Origin: Amoeboaphelidium protococcarum | Taxonomy: Eukaryota; Aphelidiomycota; Aphelidea | Assembly (NCBI GenBank): GCA_023515745.1 | Contig: JALECJ010000056.1 | Coordinates: 722,409 to 786,408 of the forward strand | Direction: 5' to 3' | Length of the DNA: 64,000 nucleotides | In this document: piece by piece, positions 35,357 through 47,710 of the stretch | Layout: each line of letters opens with the position of its first letter | Position numbering within the stretch: the stretch's first letter is position 1 | Translations under genes and position numbers: made by a program | Notes under the pieces: generated by a model | Seen by the model: the letters and a program-made list of their open reading frames with translations, nothing else | Told to the model about the DNA's origin: nothing | The model's database searches: none

Positions 35357-37690
35357 ATGGTACTCAGTAAAGTTAATCAAGCTTTTGGTTTGTACATGAA
35401 AACGTTACACAAGGTTGTTGATGCTGATAATGATCGCCAGTCTTGTGTCACTGAGAGTCGTCGATCACTCAATCAATCGCTAGAAGAAGATTCTTCTTCT
35501 GCCTCGTCGTGGTCGCAGCCGCTCTCTTTGTTGATGTTGCCTGCAAAAAATCAAAACGCGGCGGAGACTCAGTTGCCACTCAGAAAATCATCTTTTCTTC
35601 TGACAACAGCTGGAGACGACGAGAAGGAGGAAGATAATAAGAGCTCGCTATTGATGGATAACACTCGTAATATTAACAGCACCACCATTCGCGATCCACA
35701 AACCAACAGTGATTCTAGTAAACGTCGTAAAATAATGACCTATAATAATACTGCTGCTCAGTACATTGTGCCGGTGAAAACTAATCTATTTAATGGACTG
35801 TACATCAACGATAAGCAGTAGAGGCTTTAATCGGCGGATCGATTAATTTAGCAGATTGGCCAGTGGATCGAGTATTTGCATGAATATGGTGTTAGACATG
35901 ATGAAATGATGACTAAAGTGGCCCAACATCCACAAAATGAAATATTTGGTGGCAGTGATGGTGTATATTCTCGTAATCCGAATGCAATAGCAGATTAGGC
36001 TAATCACGGAGAGCATTAAGCGGATGACTCATAGTCGTAGACCGATTTGGAAGAGCTCGCGTCCATTCGACAAAAGCTGCGTTATCACATTATGGTGTTG
36101 TTACGAATGTCTACCAACTGTCCGTTTGCTGAAGTTAGATAGATATTTACTTAGTATATTGCCCATCTGAGGGAATGCGGGCTGATCATACCGAAGCCCG
36201 TTCACAATTCACCATCCTTCTTCATTCCGGAGTCTAAGTTGGTGCCTCTGGATGTTAATAATACGATTCAGCGAGATATCATGGAATAGGCCTTCCTCAC
36301 CAACGGCCGTCTATCTAACGTGTATCGCGTCCTGGTCTACTTTCCAGATTACTTGGAGAAGTTTATGGCGTCATTTAATCAGATACTTAGGCTTTAAGGT
36401 CCACTTCCTAGATCATGGAGGAATTACATTGCTATTATGGCTGCATCTCAGCATCAATGCCAGTATTTGATTCAACTCCAGATCAATGAGTTTCTTCACA
36501 ATGGAGGAGATCCGCTGTGGTTGAATGGACTGAAGAGTGCGCCACAGAAGTTGCAGGATCTGGCAGAGTTGAACACTTTAATGGCACATCAACCATGGCG
36601 TATCAAGAAGGATCACATTACTGCTCTTACCAAAGGTAATGACGCGTGGTCAAAGAGTGAATTGGTGCTGGCCATTGTGGTAATGGCAAAGTTTCAAGGA
36701 TTATCTAGTTTTGTCCTTGGCTGCGGTATTGTGCCAGACTATGATCTGTTGGGTGGTTCGATGGAGAATTTGGGAGCATCGTCATCCTCATCATAATTAG
36801 CTGATGGAATGAATGAAGATTTTAATGCTGACGTTACGGGTTTAAGGAGTAATAGGATGATCAGCGGTATTAATAATAATAATAATATTGATGATGCTCA
36901 GGATTAGAGTTAGACGGTTCAGCATACAACTTAATTGATGCAACGTTTGACGAGCAAGAGCAGCTTCGATAACGATATTGATGATAGTAATGATAACAAC
37001 AAGAATAAGGATAATACTGCCGGTAGAGAGAATATATAGCAAGACATTCCATCAGAAAAGCGGGCGGAAGTATTCGCTAATCTTGAAGAGTAGGATACAT
37101 TTACCATGGACATGAGTGCCAAGTAGAGCCCTGTGGTGGATGGTGAAGATGCACTGAATGCGATTCTTCTTTAAGAGGATTATGAGCGTTTCCTAGGTGA
37201 TAAAGAATTGAAGCATGTTGATTTCGATGTCAAGTCCTCAGAGTACTCCATATTCCGTCTCTAGGATTATAATTGGGAAGAGCATGGTGTCAGTCTGATT
37301 ACTAAATACTTGCCCGAGTTGGGTGATATGCTTGATGCTGAGTTCAATGCTATCCTGAATCTGACCGATTATTCACTGAATAACTCTCGCGATGAGTTGG
37401 AGAATGTGGATACTTGGCCGTTTAGATAAGCGGTATGGTATTATGTGCTACGACTTGGTGGAATGTGTCACGACGACTTTAATTATCATCAGGTGAACAT
37501 TTACTTGAACAAGCGCATCAAGCAGTACATCAAGAAGGTGGCATGTTATCCGGAAAGTATTGTACCCTCAGACTTTCACAAGATGGGATTCTCCTTTCGC
37601 TACGATGAAAAGGTGCACATCAATCTGTTGGCCTCAGAGGCGCGTCAATGCTGCAATCTTCTCTATGCCTTGATTAAGATGGAAAAATGA
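35357..37690 (+). CDS. sestrin
   Basis: A 777-residue frame from the ATG at 35357 to TGA 37688-37690. After a disordered, Ser- and acid-rich N-terminus (about 1-165) the sestrin fold begins. Strong landmarks are YIAIMAASQHQCQYLIQLQ (about 355), EFLHNGGDPLWLNGL, APQKLQDLAELN, LMAHQPWRI, KGNDAWSKSELVLAIV and SSFVLGCGIVPDYD. A poly-Asn/Gln/Asp insert of about 110 residues (36790-37130) follows. The C-terminal domain has YDYNWEEHGVSLI-like and KVHINLLASEARQCCNLLYAL elements. Sestrins are stress-induced regulators that restrain TORC1 through GATOR and sense leucine in animals. The usual length is about 480-550, so the excess is the N-terminus and the low-complexity insert. Confidence 0.93.
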
Positions 37691-38125
37691 TTGTTCTCCA
37701 GGTATTCGATTTTTTAGCAGAATGCAAATATAATGAAACAATAAATATTTTCAAATAATCGTATTATTAAATTCCGCATCTTTATTCACTTATTCACTCT
37801 GTACACCTTCAACATTACAATAGTGCCGCTATGATTCGACTTGATCTCCCACACGGCCAGGAGTGCCAGACACGCGCTTGATCAACAAGGCGTCCTTGGT
37901 TCTGACGCTTGACTAACTTTACAGATTCACAGAGTTATTGTTCTTATTGTACGTTATCACTTCTTTATTGTGTTTGTCACTAGCAGTTGGCCTGACTTTT
38001 ATCCACATGACACTTACAGATACTAAGCTGGCCGCTGTCACCTGATCCTCCTCCATCCTTTTTAAAAGTTATTGAAGAACCAGAGCCTTTTTGTACTCAA
38101 TATTGCAAATAGTTTAATGATATCA
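37691..38125. other. unresolved minus-strand coding-like DNA
   Basis: This stretch keeps minus-strand coding character, with several overlapping open frames. One runs from an ATG at 38056 to TGA 37753-37751 (101 residues); another frame carries a Gly/Ser-rich segment ending in CKCHVDKS before TGA near 37979-37977. Two splice-like donors (GTAAGT near 38018, GTAAAG near 37925) lie inside. It may hold the last exons of the 38800 gene or a separate small gene. I cannot choose. Confidence 0.3.
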
Positions 38126-38800
38126 TCATTCAGCTTGTCTCGCTTGATCTGACGCGGCTAAATGCGGATTGAAATCGTGGTGTACTTTATCGTTACTTAC
38201 GCATCACGGCACTACGTCGTACGCTGAAGTCTTATTTAACAAAGAATTCATCAACATCATCTTGGGCAGGCTCTTGTAGATCTGCAGCATTGTTACCAAA
38301 GTCACGCTAGAGCTCCTAAACGACTATGTCTTGTGCTGGCTAAGAAGGGACCTGCTAACAATCTTCGGCTTAATCAGAAGTGGCTTCCCTTTAAAAGGCC
38401 AGCAGATTAAAGTCGAATCCATCGAGAATGCCGCTCTCAGACAGAACATTCCATACGGCCTCAGGGTCACTTTAATTTCCCTCATTTTAACATACTAAAG
38501 CAAGCAGTGCGAATCGTTCGGACGCAGGTTAGGTATGCTGAATCTCCGTATCACCGAGAACCTCTCCAATGAGGCCAACAAGAGAAGCATGAGGAGGAAC
38601 AGCGCCAACAGGACGCGATTTCACGCTTCTTACGTGATGCGCTCTTCTTCACGTCTCGCTCTGGCTTGAGCTCTTGCTCTAGCATCTAATTGGGCTTGCC
38701 TCTATGCCGCCCTCATATCCTGACGAAGATGTGGGATTTCGATAATGACCTTGCAGATTCACGAATAAACAAGGTGTGACGGACGGTTTACCTTCTTCAT
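38126..38800 (-). CDS. unknown spliced gene, exon structure unresolved
   Basis: From an ATG at 38800, a likely intron (donor GTAAAC at 38791, acceptor TTCGTCAG) leads into an Arg/Ala/Gln/Glu-rich helix (RAAQRQAQ, RARRREEE-type). Near 38640 the coding signal changes frame, at a GTAAGA donor-like site, which means either a second intron or a one-base indel. The next 150 codons look globular (SERFALLALVCQNEGN, AVWNVLSESGILDGFDFNLL) and end in an acidic Gln-rich tail with DDVDEFFVKQDFS. The terminal exon is ambiguous because a consensus GTAAGT donor lies just before the first TGA. No family is recognised. The start and splice pattern are tentative. Confidence 0.4.
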
Positions 38801-39758
38801 CGTGTGTGTCACTTTTAAAAAGTCTGTGCATACTCTTTCAAATCAGCTATACTTCTAAATTCTACATAAGATGTGAAGTTACAGCGTACGCGATACTTAA
38901 AGATCATCCCATCAAGGATCATTCATCCATATATATTTTGCAGTAGTAATACTTTAAGATTGAGCTGATTACATAGTTTCTTCAGCAGCATCACACTTAA
39001 AGTAAAATAGAAGCGCGTTAATCAGTCGTCTCACTCGGCATAGAAATACAGATACTCAAAGCACACCAGGCTGATAGAGCATATTTTGCGCAAAATCACA
39101 CACTCGTTTGTATTGGCCAATAATGCAGTGCTGTGGCTCAAAGGAATAACGCGGAAATAAAATAGTCGATAACCGGTGAATTAAAAAGTTCTTAAAATTT
39201 CGCTTCACAATTTTATCAGTCCTCGCTCATAATTGATGATGAATTGAAAGAAGAAATGAATAAAAATACATAGTTGACATTATATAAGTTTTACTCAGAC
39301 CAAAAACTTACTTTCCACAAGCCAAAAATTATTTAACAGCGGATGAACTCAACCGCTGGGTGTGTTATCAGTTGAAAAAGCTATGGATGAACGACGCGTC
39401 GTTATACTCTTGACTTTTTGTAACAGCGAATGGACGGAGACTTACCATAGAGCCGTGCTTAGAAGTTGAAGAAAATCGCTTAATTACATCGCTTAATAAA
39501 GACACTTTAGAAATTTTCATTATCACTTAGAGCATGTTTAGTCACCGACTTTCAATTGTGATTTAGAACGTCAATGCAATGTAATAACGCGTCGTCATTT
39601 TGATATTAGTTGCAAGCGAGCGAACGGAAGAGAAGCTTATCAGGGGCGATGTCCTTTGTCTTGAAGATGAAGATAAGATTTAAAGATTCAATCTCTGTCC
39701 GTTTGAAAATTAATTTATCGTGTTTTTTCTACTATTTTTATAATTTGTCTTAATTAGA
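38801..39758. other. intergenic with possible upstream exon
   Basis: About 950 bp between the minus-strand unresolved gene and the TFIIIC gene on plus. A minus-strand open segment near 38825-38925 (FKYRVRCNFTSYVEFRSIADL) looks coding and may be an exon whose borders I cannot place. The rest, including the AT-rich zone at 39660-39758 upstream of the TFIIIC start, shows no gene. Confidence 0.4.
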
Positions 39759-42700
39759 ATGGATCAATTTAATGGTGAATTAGATGAGAGCCTATCTCGA
39801 TTGTTAGTCAGTGATATCGATGGCGACCATTTCATCCAAGGCCATGATGCATTGGACATTCTGGATGAGCTGAATGACACCTCAATTGCTAATGTGGATA
39901 GTGAGTATCAAGTATAAGAAGAGATCGACTACAATGAATTTGAAGGCACATCTCAGAGTCTATTCGTGAATGCTTCATTTTAGTAGTAATCACCACCATC
40001 CAATGTGCGGCAATAGAAGTCGTCATAGAGCCAAAGAGTATTTAAACCAAAGAAACGCGTCAGATTTTAACGTAATCTGAATTTGCAGTCACCAGATGGT
40101 TAGAATATTGGCAATTAGTCGGCACTCAAAGTAAATGGAGATGACTAGATGGATTATGAGAATGTTGATAACTGGGCTGCGATGGCGGCTACTTCTCTGC
40201 ATCAGTCTTCAATCAGTACAGGACATACCGACGTTGAGTAAGATGATATGGAAGACGTGGAAGATCATCTGCGTGATCGTCAAGAACTCCACTTGGAGAT
40301 GGATCAATCTTTATCGCGTCGTAAAGCTAAAAGCAGCTAGTCTTCAAATTAACCAAAGCTACCACCAGATGGTCGACATTTATTACAGCGAGCTTAGGAT
40401 TTCTTTTTAGAAGCAGATTACGTGCAGTCTAGAGTCTATTTGCAGCAACTAATTGCGTAGTATCCTTAGTGTGCGGAAGCTTTCCAACAAATGGGCATGA
40501 TTGAAGAGGAGGAGGGAAGTATCGAGGAGGCTATCAGATTGTATGAAATTGCTGCAACTATCAAGTCTTCAGATACGATGCTATGGAAGAGACTTGCCTA
40601 TTTGTATATGGAGTAGGGCGATGATGATATGCGTGAGAAGGCACTAGCGTGCTTAACTAAGGCTATCAGATCCAATGGTGATGATATGGAGTTGTTCATG
40701 GACCGCGCCACCATTCACGAAGACATGAAGAAGTACAAGCGAGCACTGGATAATTACCGCATCGTAGCTGAAAATCGTCCGTATGATGTTGAGCTGGCTG
40801 TTCATATGTCCAGGCTTTATCTGATGATTTGTGAGCCGTAATAGGCTGTGGATAGACTGGAGTAGTGCTTCTACCTAGTTTCATCGTTTCATAGGCGTGA
40901 GTTATTCCGTAACATGAGGCTCCATTCTAAGCTGATTAATAGTTAGCCAGATAAGAAGAAGCCGAAGCGCGTGGCTGTGTTGAATTGGATACATATTGAA
41001 GCTCTGGTTGACGCGTATTTTGAAGCCGGCATGTATGTCAAAGTGTCTCCTCTATTTAAGAATGCCGAGTCGGTCATTAAAGTGAAAATTGATAATCTAG
41101 TACCTCTTATTGGTAAGCGTTTGAAAGCAAAACGTCTTATTGGACTAGTCTGTAGCAAATCTGTAAAGTCTTTTTAGTAGTAATTTGAGAGTCTAATTGA
41201 AGACTTATCATGCTAGCATTAATATTCAATTCGTCTCCACATGTCTCAAGTATTGTCTGCATTGAAGAAGCCGCATGATGCCATCGATGTGTTTAAACCG
41301 GTACTTAATCTTATCGAGAATGATCAGAATCCGTACAATACACCATCGTCTTGGGTCATTTTGGCTGAATATTATCAAGCTATAGGTGACAATCATGCAT
41401 ACGAGGAAGCATTGTAGTATTATGATATGTCTCTATGTGTGTACCATTATTCTAAAGATATCAAGTTGATTATGGCTGAATTGTATGACCTGTTGGGCTA
41501 AAGTATCAATGCCCAAGCTATCCGGTAGGGAGCTTTGAAGAATAAGGCACAAGTCATCAGTGTGCAGCAGGTGAAGAGAAATGCCCGATTTGACCAAATG
41601 TCCGCGATGTGTCAAAAGCTGTGGACTGATTTGATGGCCAGCGAAGACAGTACTGCAAATATGGGTGATTTAATAGATCCGTCTGATGCGCAGTCATAGC
41701 AGTAGTTGTAAAGTTCCGTGCCAATGACCAAAATTGCTCTTCGCTCTCTAAAAAAGGCTGGTATCTTAAAGACTAATAATAGTAATAACCAGAATTAAAG
41801 GAAGCGTCGATCCAACAGATGGAAAGAGGGTGACAAGAATGCAGAAACTAAAAGTAAATAATCATCCGGTAATGCTGCTGAGGCTTTTGCTCAGATCGCC
41901 GAACTGATGCGATAGTCAGCTTAAAAGAATTACGACACTGCTCGATAGCTGGCTCAGTGGAAAGCTTAATAATTTGATGCCGGGTTGCTGCAAGATATCA
42001 CCGAATCTGAACAGTTTGCCGAATTTGAAGAGTTTGTAAATTTCTTTGCCAAGCATTAGAATCTGTTTAATTCAAAATACGCTGAAGACACTGTTATACT
42101 TAATCCAGATGGTACTGGTCGCAAGTAGGAGCTTTACTCTGGCCTCTCTCTGGAACAGTGGATGCAGTCATTCCTTAATTTCCTCTCTGTTACGATAGCT
42201 GTAATTTCTGCGGCAACCAGACAATGCTCAACTATCGATGTATAATCGCTAGTCTCAACGGCGTTGGTAGTAGTCTCATTTCTAAAGTCTAGTGATAGTG
42301 TAATTCACGATCAGACGTTGAAGACCACATTCCTCGAAGTGTCATTATACGTTCAGGCTATCAAGTACAACTGCACCATGAGTACGTAAAAGCAATCTGT
42401 TGGGCCTGCGACTAATCTCTACATGTCTAAAATAGTTAAAATTATCAGGGATCTCATGGATTAGTGTCCGCAGCAATCTTTCCCACTATCCATACACTCG
42501 TACGTTATATCTGCACTGCCTGCCGATATTTAATCAGAGTATTAGCGTGATAATGTCTTTATGAGGTCTTTACAGCGTTTCTGCAGGGATAACAATTGGA
42601 ATGATCCGTACATGAGCTGTCTATTAGCAGGATTTAATGCAAGTAATAACTTTCAAGTTTAAGCTCTGCATCGTTACTGCAAGACTTTGGATTGGTACCG

Positions 42701-43235
42701 CGCGAATAATGATGCTCTGAATTAGTAAGCATCTAGTATTGAAGATGGGAACAACTGTAATAGCCAATTGTAGTCCACATCCCCATAAAAGAATTGTAAA
42801 GCTTTAATTCTGCTCAATATCGCACTTTGCCTACTCCATAGATCCATGCAGAAGAATACTGGATTCAATAGACACACTCTTATAGCTAACGCCCTGGCAT
42901 ATATGTGCGATTACGCCGATTAGAGAAGATTGACTTGGCAAAGTGTTTATGCTTAGCAGGAGATTGAGTATAACTTTGGTAGATTCTACCTAACTCTCGG
43001 TCTCTATCGTCAGGCGATGGGTTATTTTTTGAGAGCCATTGAATGTGTATTACCTCATTCAAGTAGAGACCGCCAAGTGGACGATCATCACGTTAAACTG
43101 GATAACAGTGATGACCGTGTAAGTTCTCCTTATGATTTGAAGTAGGAGGCGATCTATGCTTACACTCAATGTTGCTATATGTCTGGCCAGATGGAAGAGG
43201 CTCGAGCTATACTACTTGCTAATCCGATTGAATGA
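39759..43235 (+). CDS. TFIIIC TPR subunit (tau131/GTF3C3)
   Basis: A single 1,158-residue frame from the ATG at 39759 to TGA 43233-43235. Residues 1-190 are acidic with Gln-rich stretches. TPR helices start at about residue 205 (LQRAQDFFLEADYVQSRVYLQQ, AFQQMGMIEEEEGSIEEAIRLYE), continue through LWKRLAYLYMEQGD, KALACLTKAIRSNGDDMELFMDRA, KYKRALDNYRIVAENRP and the block at 41240-41600, pass a basic Asn-rich linker, and resume to the end (YAYTQCCYMSGQMEEARAIL). This matches tau131/Sfc4/GTF3C3, the TPR scaffold of TFIIIC that bridges A-box recognition and TFIIIB recruitment at tRNA genes. Length and two TPR arrays fit yeast Tfc4 (1,025). About 50 UAR codons are in frame. Confidence 0.85.
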
Positions 43236-43480
43236 AATTTTCATAAAATACACCTCCTCTCTTGCATTCCGTATGTACTGTATGTACATTGGCTCTCCTT
43301 TTAGAATTCTTCTTCTTACTTGGGCGCGACGATTTTCACAGAGCCTTCTTAGAACGAACAAGCGTGAACGACTGAACCCGCGCTCGTCATTTTATTTAAC
43401 ATTTCTACATTGAATTTTTTAAACTTTACTTTTGGACTTTAAATATTAAATTCTGGCGTCATATCATCATTTAAGTTATA

Positions 43481-46411
43481 ATGAACAGCAGATTTACAGA
43501 GTTTTATGAGCAAGATAAGGGAGAGGCATTGATTGCGAGGATTGAGGCGATGAAGAACTTTAATGCTCTAGGACCACCTGACTTGGTGCATTTAGTTAAG
43601 GTGGCCGCGTCAAATGGAAATTCTAGCAGCTCTCTAAGTGGCGCATCTGAATCTGGCAGTTACCACGTAGTGACCGGTGTTGATTGTTCATCATCTGCGT
43701 CTATTGCAGTCTACCTAACGAACGCTGCAAGTGCTGCTGCCAATTCGCAGACTAATGTTCTTTAGAAGTAAAAGTAGCAGTCCAAGTAGGAAAGTTATGT
43801 ATTGTAACCGCTAAGCCTAGAAGATTATCTTTCTTCTTCGGATTCTGGTGATAATTAACCCGCTTCAGCGAGACCTACATCGACTTAGTCCAAGTCGAAA
43901 GCTATAAAGCATAGTAAGTAGTCTCTAAAGTTTGGCACGTATTGTGTATGGAATGCTTTCAGCAGAGTAGATGTTCGCGTCGAGGTTCGAATTCCTGGCG
44001 GTGTGGCATCTTATGCTATAGATCCTCATGGGAATAAGAGAATCGCGATGACTGACTTGTTGTGGGAAGAGACTTACGTTAGTGCTGCTCTGAGATCAAT
44101 GTCCATTTCTTACTCATCGCCCCTTAGTCCGGATCCTATAACCGCTGTCCTATCTCCGTATGTTGGCGATAGTTAATATAATCATTTGTATCAGCAGCTG
44201 ATTACTGTTCAAATGTCTGTGAAGAATTTCTAGTTTGTGTCTAAGGCTGAAGCACGGAGAAGGAGTCAAGAGCTGGAAGATTTACTTGCTAGCTGTGCTA
44301 ATCTGTTCAAGTCTGGCTATAGGATTGGCTTTCCGGATTTGACTCAAGTAACTTCCTCCTCATATCCGAAAGATGGTGTTCATAATTACCTTTCTCAGAC
44401 GTTACATTAGTATTTTGTACACACAGGATAGTATGAGCTTGGAATCAAATTCTTCAGTTAATTTGAGGACGAGTATAGAGAAGTGTCCACGTTCATTGCT
44501 CATTATAAATTAAGACTTGGTGATTCTAGCGGTGGAATGAGAGAGCTTTGTAATGCATTGCTATCTCCTCGTCAAGATAATGGTAGTAATGTGGGTGCTG
44601 AAGATAAAGTATCGCCATAGTTGCGTTATCCCGAAGTATTAAAAGCTTAAGCAATTTAGTTGCAAAGAGATGGCCACACGGAGCATGCGATATAATTACT
44701 GAAGCATTGTGTTGAGCTCAGTCCATCGGATTATCAGCTGTGGATATGTTTAGCTCGAGCATTTTGTCATACGTCTGATTATAAAACTGCTCTCATTGTA
44801 CTGAATATGATCCCCTTTGCGAATAGTTTCTAAAATATTGGCGGTTTCGGTGTTGGTGGATTACAGCATAAGTCTGTCTTTAAAAAGTTGAGTCCGGTGT
44901 GGAATAACGCAGTCTCTTTATTTAAGCAATTGCCTGCTCCAGTCCGAAAGACTGTCTCAGTGAACGAAGATTCGCCTATACCTTCGTTAGTTAATTAAGA
45001 CGTCAAGTAGTTTGTCCTTGTTGAGCATCCTTTGAACAATTCCAACCAATCTGGCTCATTATTGTACACTCAGCAATAATTATAGAATGATTTTCTCACC
45101 TATTTTGCACTATCGCCAATGTATAGGGATGCGTGTGATGTAAGTCTGTACAGTCTAAAAGGTGCCAACCTCGAGGTGTTGAATATTCAGAATGGTCATA
45201 TTATACGCAGCGTGTACTCCCTACTCTGCACTATTATGAAGAAAATTGGATGGGAGAAGCTATTGTAGTATCGCAGCGAAGCATTTCTGATGGAGGAGGA
45301 AGTCAAGAAATAGAGCGGCGGATCGTAAAAGTTATCTCCTGTTGACGGTGGTAGTAATGCTGAAGATGAAGTAACTTTTCCATCTGTTGATAAAATGTCC
45401 GAGATTAATCTGAATGATGACTCGAGTAACGAGGGTAAATAGGATGAATGGAGAGGTTCATAGACACTCAGCGTGGCTAATATCTTGAAGTAGAAGAGAG
45501 TATGTGAGAAATGGTTTGATTTCTTATTCACCGTACTGTATGAGGATGTGCGTGTCTATGAGGCTTACAAATCTGAGAGAGAAGATCAGTCAAGCTAGTA
45601 GTCATTGGATTAGCTCCCGTCTTCTCCTAAGAGTGATAATAACATTAATATTGACCAATCTAAAGATGCGAAAAACAATAATTATTCTAGCAAAGTGATT
45701 GATAGAACTCCTTTGGAAATGGAATTGCTGGGGGATTTATTACTGCGTCTTCACCTTTATGATGAAGCTCTGGAATGCTATAGTAAGTACTTGGAGAAGC
45801 GATTTTGTTATCGAATCCACTATAAATAATTATTCATTTACAGGAAGGAATTGAATAATCTTGTGGAGTTGTAGGTGGATCATGAAGATGCTGACTATCT
45901 TAATTCAATTCATCGCCTCGTCTCTGCTCAATTGATATCTTTGTCCAATTTAATGTTCGTCTATGAGCGCTTCAATTGCTTCGAAGAGTACGTAGCGCCC
46001 GGAGGTGTTTTTATGTCGACACTGCGAGAGCAGTAGCGCTGTATTGGATCTGAGAAGTTGATTGCTTTAATTTAAGGATCTACAGAGTTGTCTTAATGGC
46101 AAAAGATTAGGCTTTTCGGACTGGTGTAAAATTTCCTGACTGTTAGTTCGTCCGTCGAAAGTGTTCAATCAAAGCCATAATCCCCTGCATCTGCTAATGA
46201 GGTTGCTGAGCATCCTGATGTTGATGTAGCTGGAGAGCATAATACGGCGTAAGGTTCGAAGGCTGATGGGGATTAATCGCCTAAAGAGGATACCAATGTT
46301 CACGCAGAGGTTGATCCCAAAGAAGAGCCTGAGTAAGTGGACACTAAGTCGGAGTAACAAGAAGGGGTGTAGAGTGAGAGTGAGATAAAAGATAACGGTG
46401 ATTAGTAGTGA
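43481..46411 (+). CDS. ChAPs-family exomer cargo adaptor (Bch1/Chs6-like)
   Basis: A 976-residue frame from the ATG at 43481 to TGA 46409-46411. The N-terminus has the ChAPs pattern ALGPPDLVHLVKV, then SYHVVTGVDCSSSASIAVYL, then VWNAFSRVDVRVEVRIPGG and TDLLWEETYVSAAL. The middle is TPR-like helical (YELGIKFFSQ, AIQLLKHCVELSPSDYQLW, LARAFCHTSDYKTALIVLNMIPF) and the last third has YDEALECYSKYLEKRF. The last 80 residues are acidic and disordered. ChAPs bind Chs5 and Arf1 and export selected cargo such as chitin synthase from the trans-Golgi network. The family is described from fungi, so it supports fungal affinity. A GTAAGT...TTTACAG pair inside (45783-45843) would break the frame and is judged not to be an intron. 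Confidence 0.82.
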
Positions 46412-46443
46412 AAAATAAAACAATGTAATTGAATATTCGGCAC

Positions 46444-47436
46444 TCATAATGGCCATTATGGAATATTTTTGGCGATACCAGATAGTTTGAAAGGAAGTGT
46501 TCCGCTGACTTTTTACATGTGAATTCCGTTCCATCTGACATAGTCTATGAAAGGCGTGACTCTAGTGTCGGAGGTCATTGTGATTTTATACAGGCCAGCA
46601 CCGCCTTCTCCTCTCCTCCATTATACGACCCACCTGCCGTACTTGTCGTGGCTCGTGATCCCGACACTAATTGTTGTTCCATTGCCCATGACTGATTCCA
46701 CACGCACGTCTTTGAGCGGCACCTTTAGAAAGTACAAAATAATGTACCAGTTGAACCGACTCGATCCATTGTCAAAGAAATATCCCACTCGCTATCCCTT
46801 CCAATCGCATTCAACTGGCCAAGTGAGAAGACTGTTATAGTTACGCGGCCCTCCTCTAGGATGATATGGAATATCTAGATAACTTGGTCCTCCGGATAGA
46901 AAGGCGGATGCTGCTGCGTTCATGTCCAGTTGATGCCTCGAGCATTCTGGGCAGTAATCGGTGATCATCACTGTAACTGATCGGTTCGTAGTTGGATTCT
47001 GGATTAGATAACATTGTCCACATGACTTTGAACCGTGCCATAAAGCAGCGCCAACTCCAATCAGGTAAGGATTGTATCCAGGATCAACGAAATTCAGTCT
47101 TTTGTTCTTCCAGTACATACACGAACCGTCTAACCCTCCCATGTTATCGGCGTGTCTGAACGTTGCTCCCGTAACAGTCGGTTTCGACGCGAGAATCTTG
47201 CCATATCCCAATCTGATGGCGGATGATAAATCCAAGATTGCCCAGTTTGTATTGGCCGGAGGAATTCCCACAAATGCTTATGTTTATAAATTTGCAGTTC
47301 CCACAATCACGGCCGCCCGGTCTTATTCTCGAATGTCTTTTGTTTCATCATTCTTAGATTAGAAAACGTGCTGATCTGATCGACAAAGAATGGCTATCAC
47401 ACCAATAAGTATCACAAGTGAAACTTGAGGTATCAT
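46444..47436 (-). CDS. secreted expansin-like protein, copy 1
   Basis: A 330-residue intronless frame from the ATG at 47436 to TGA 46446-46444. It begins with a signal peptide or anchor (PQVSLVILIGVIAILC) and a short linker. The double-psi beta-barrel domain (about 60-215) shows ATFRHADNMGGLDGSCMY, GVGAALWHGSKSCGQCYLI, MITDYCPECSRHQLDMN and AFLSGG. The C-terminal domain (about 220-320) resembles the expansin CBM63 fold: WYIILYFLKVPLKDVRVES, GRWVVQWRRGEGGAGLYKITM and a TPFIDYV strand. Expansins and expansin-like proteins loosen plant or algal walls without hydrolysis. The catalytic-type Asp in ITDYCPEC is present. In a free-living or parasitic protist this suggests contact with cellulosic cell walls, which is inference. 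It is a tandem paralogue of the next gene. Confidence 0.88.
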
Positions 47437-47710
47437 TAAATAGTATGTCTATAACCGGATTATTAATTAAATCTCAAATGGTGGTGATGGGAAGAATGTG
47501 TAATTAGAGATGAATTTACGGAGCTATAATTGGAACCGATTGTATGGCTTCTTAGTGTCGTTGCTGTGACAACCCACCTCCTGCTCAGTAATTCGAACTT
47601 GAACTATGGCGCATTCCAAGAGATTAATTACAGGTACAATAGAAACATTTCCATTAAAGCATGAACTTGTATTTTAGTAAAAACATTAAAACATAAGATT
47701 TAAAATATAA

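Noticed and set aside
45783-45843. Consensus intron-like pair GTAAGT...TTTACAG inside the ChAPs gene
   Set aside because: Its length (61 nt) is not a multiple of three and splicing would give TGA at once, while the unspliced reading (SKYLEKRFCYRIHYKQLF) fits the TPR-like context of the family.
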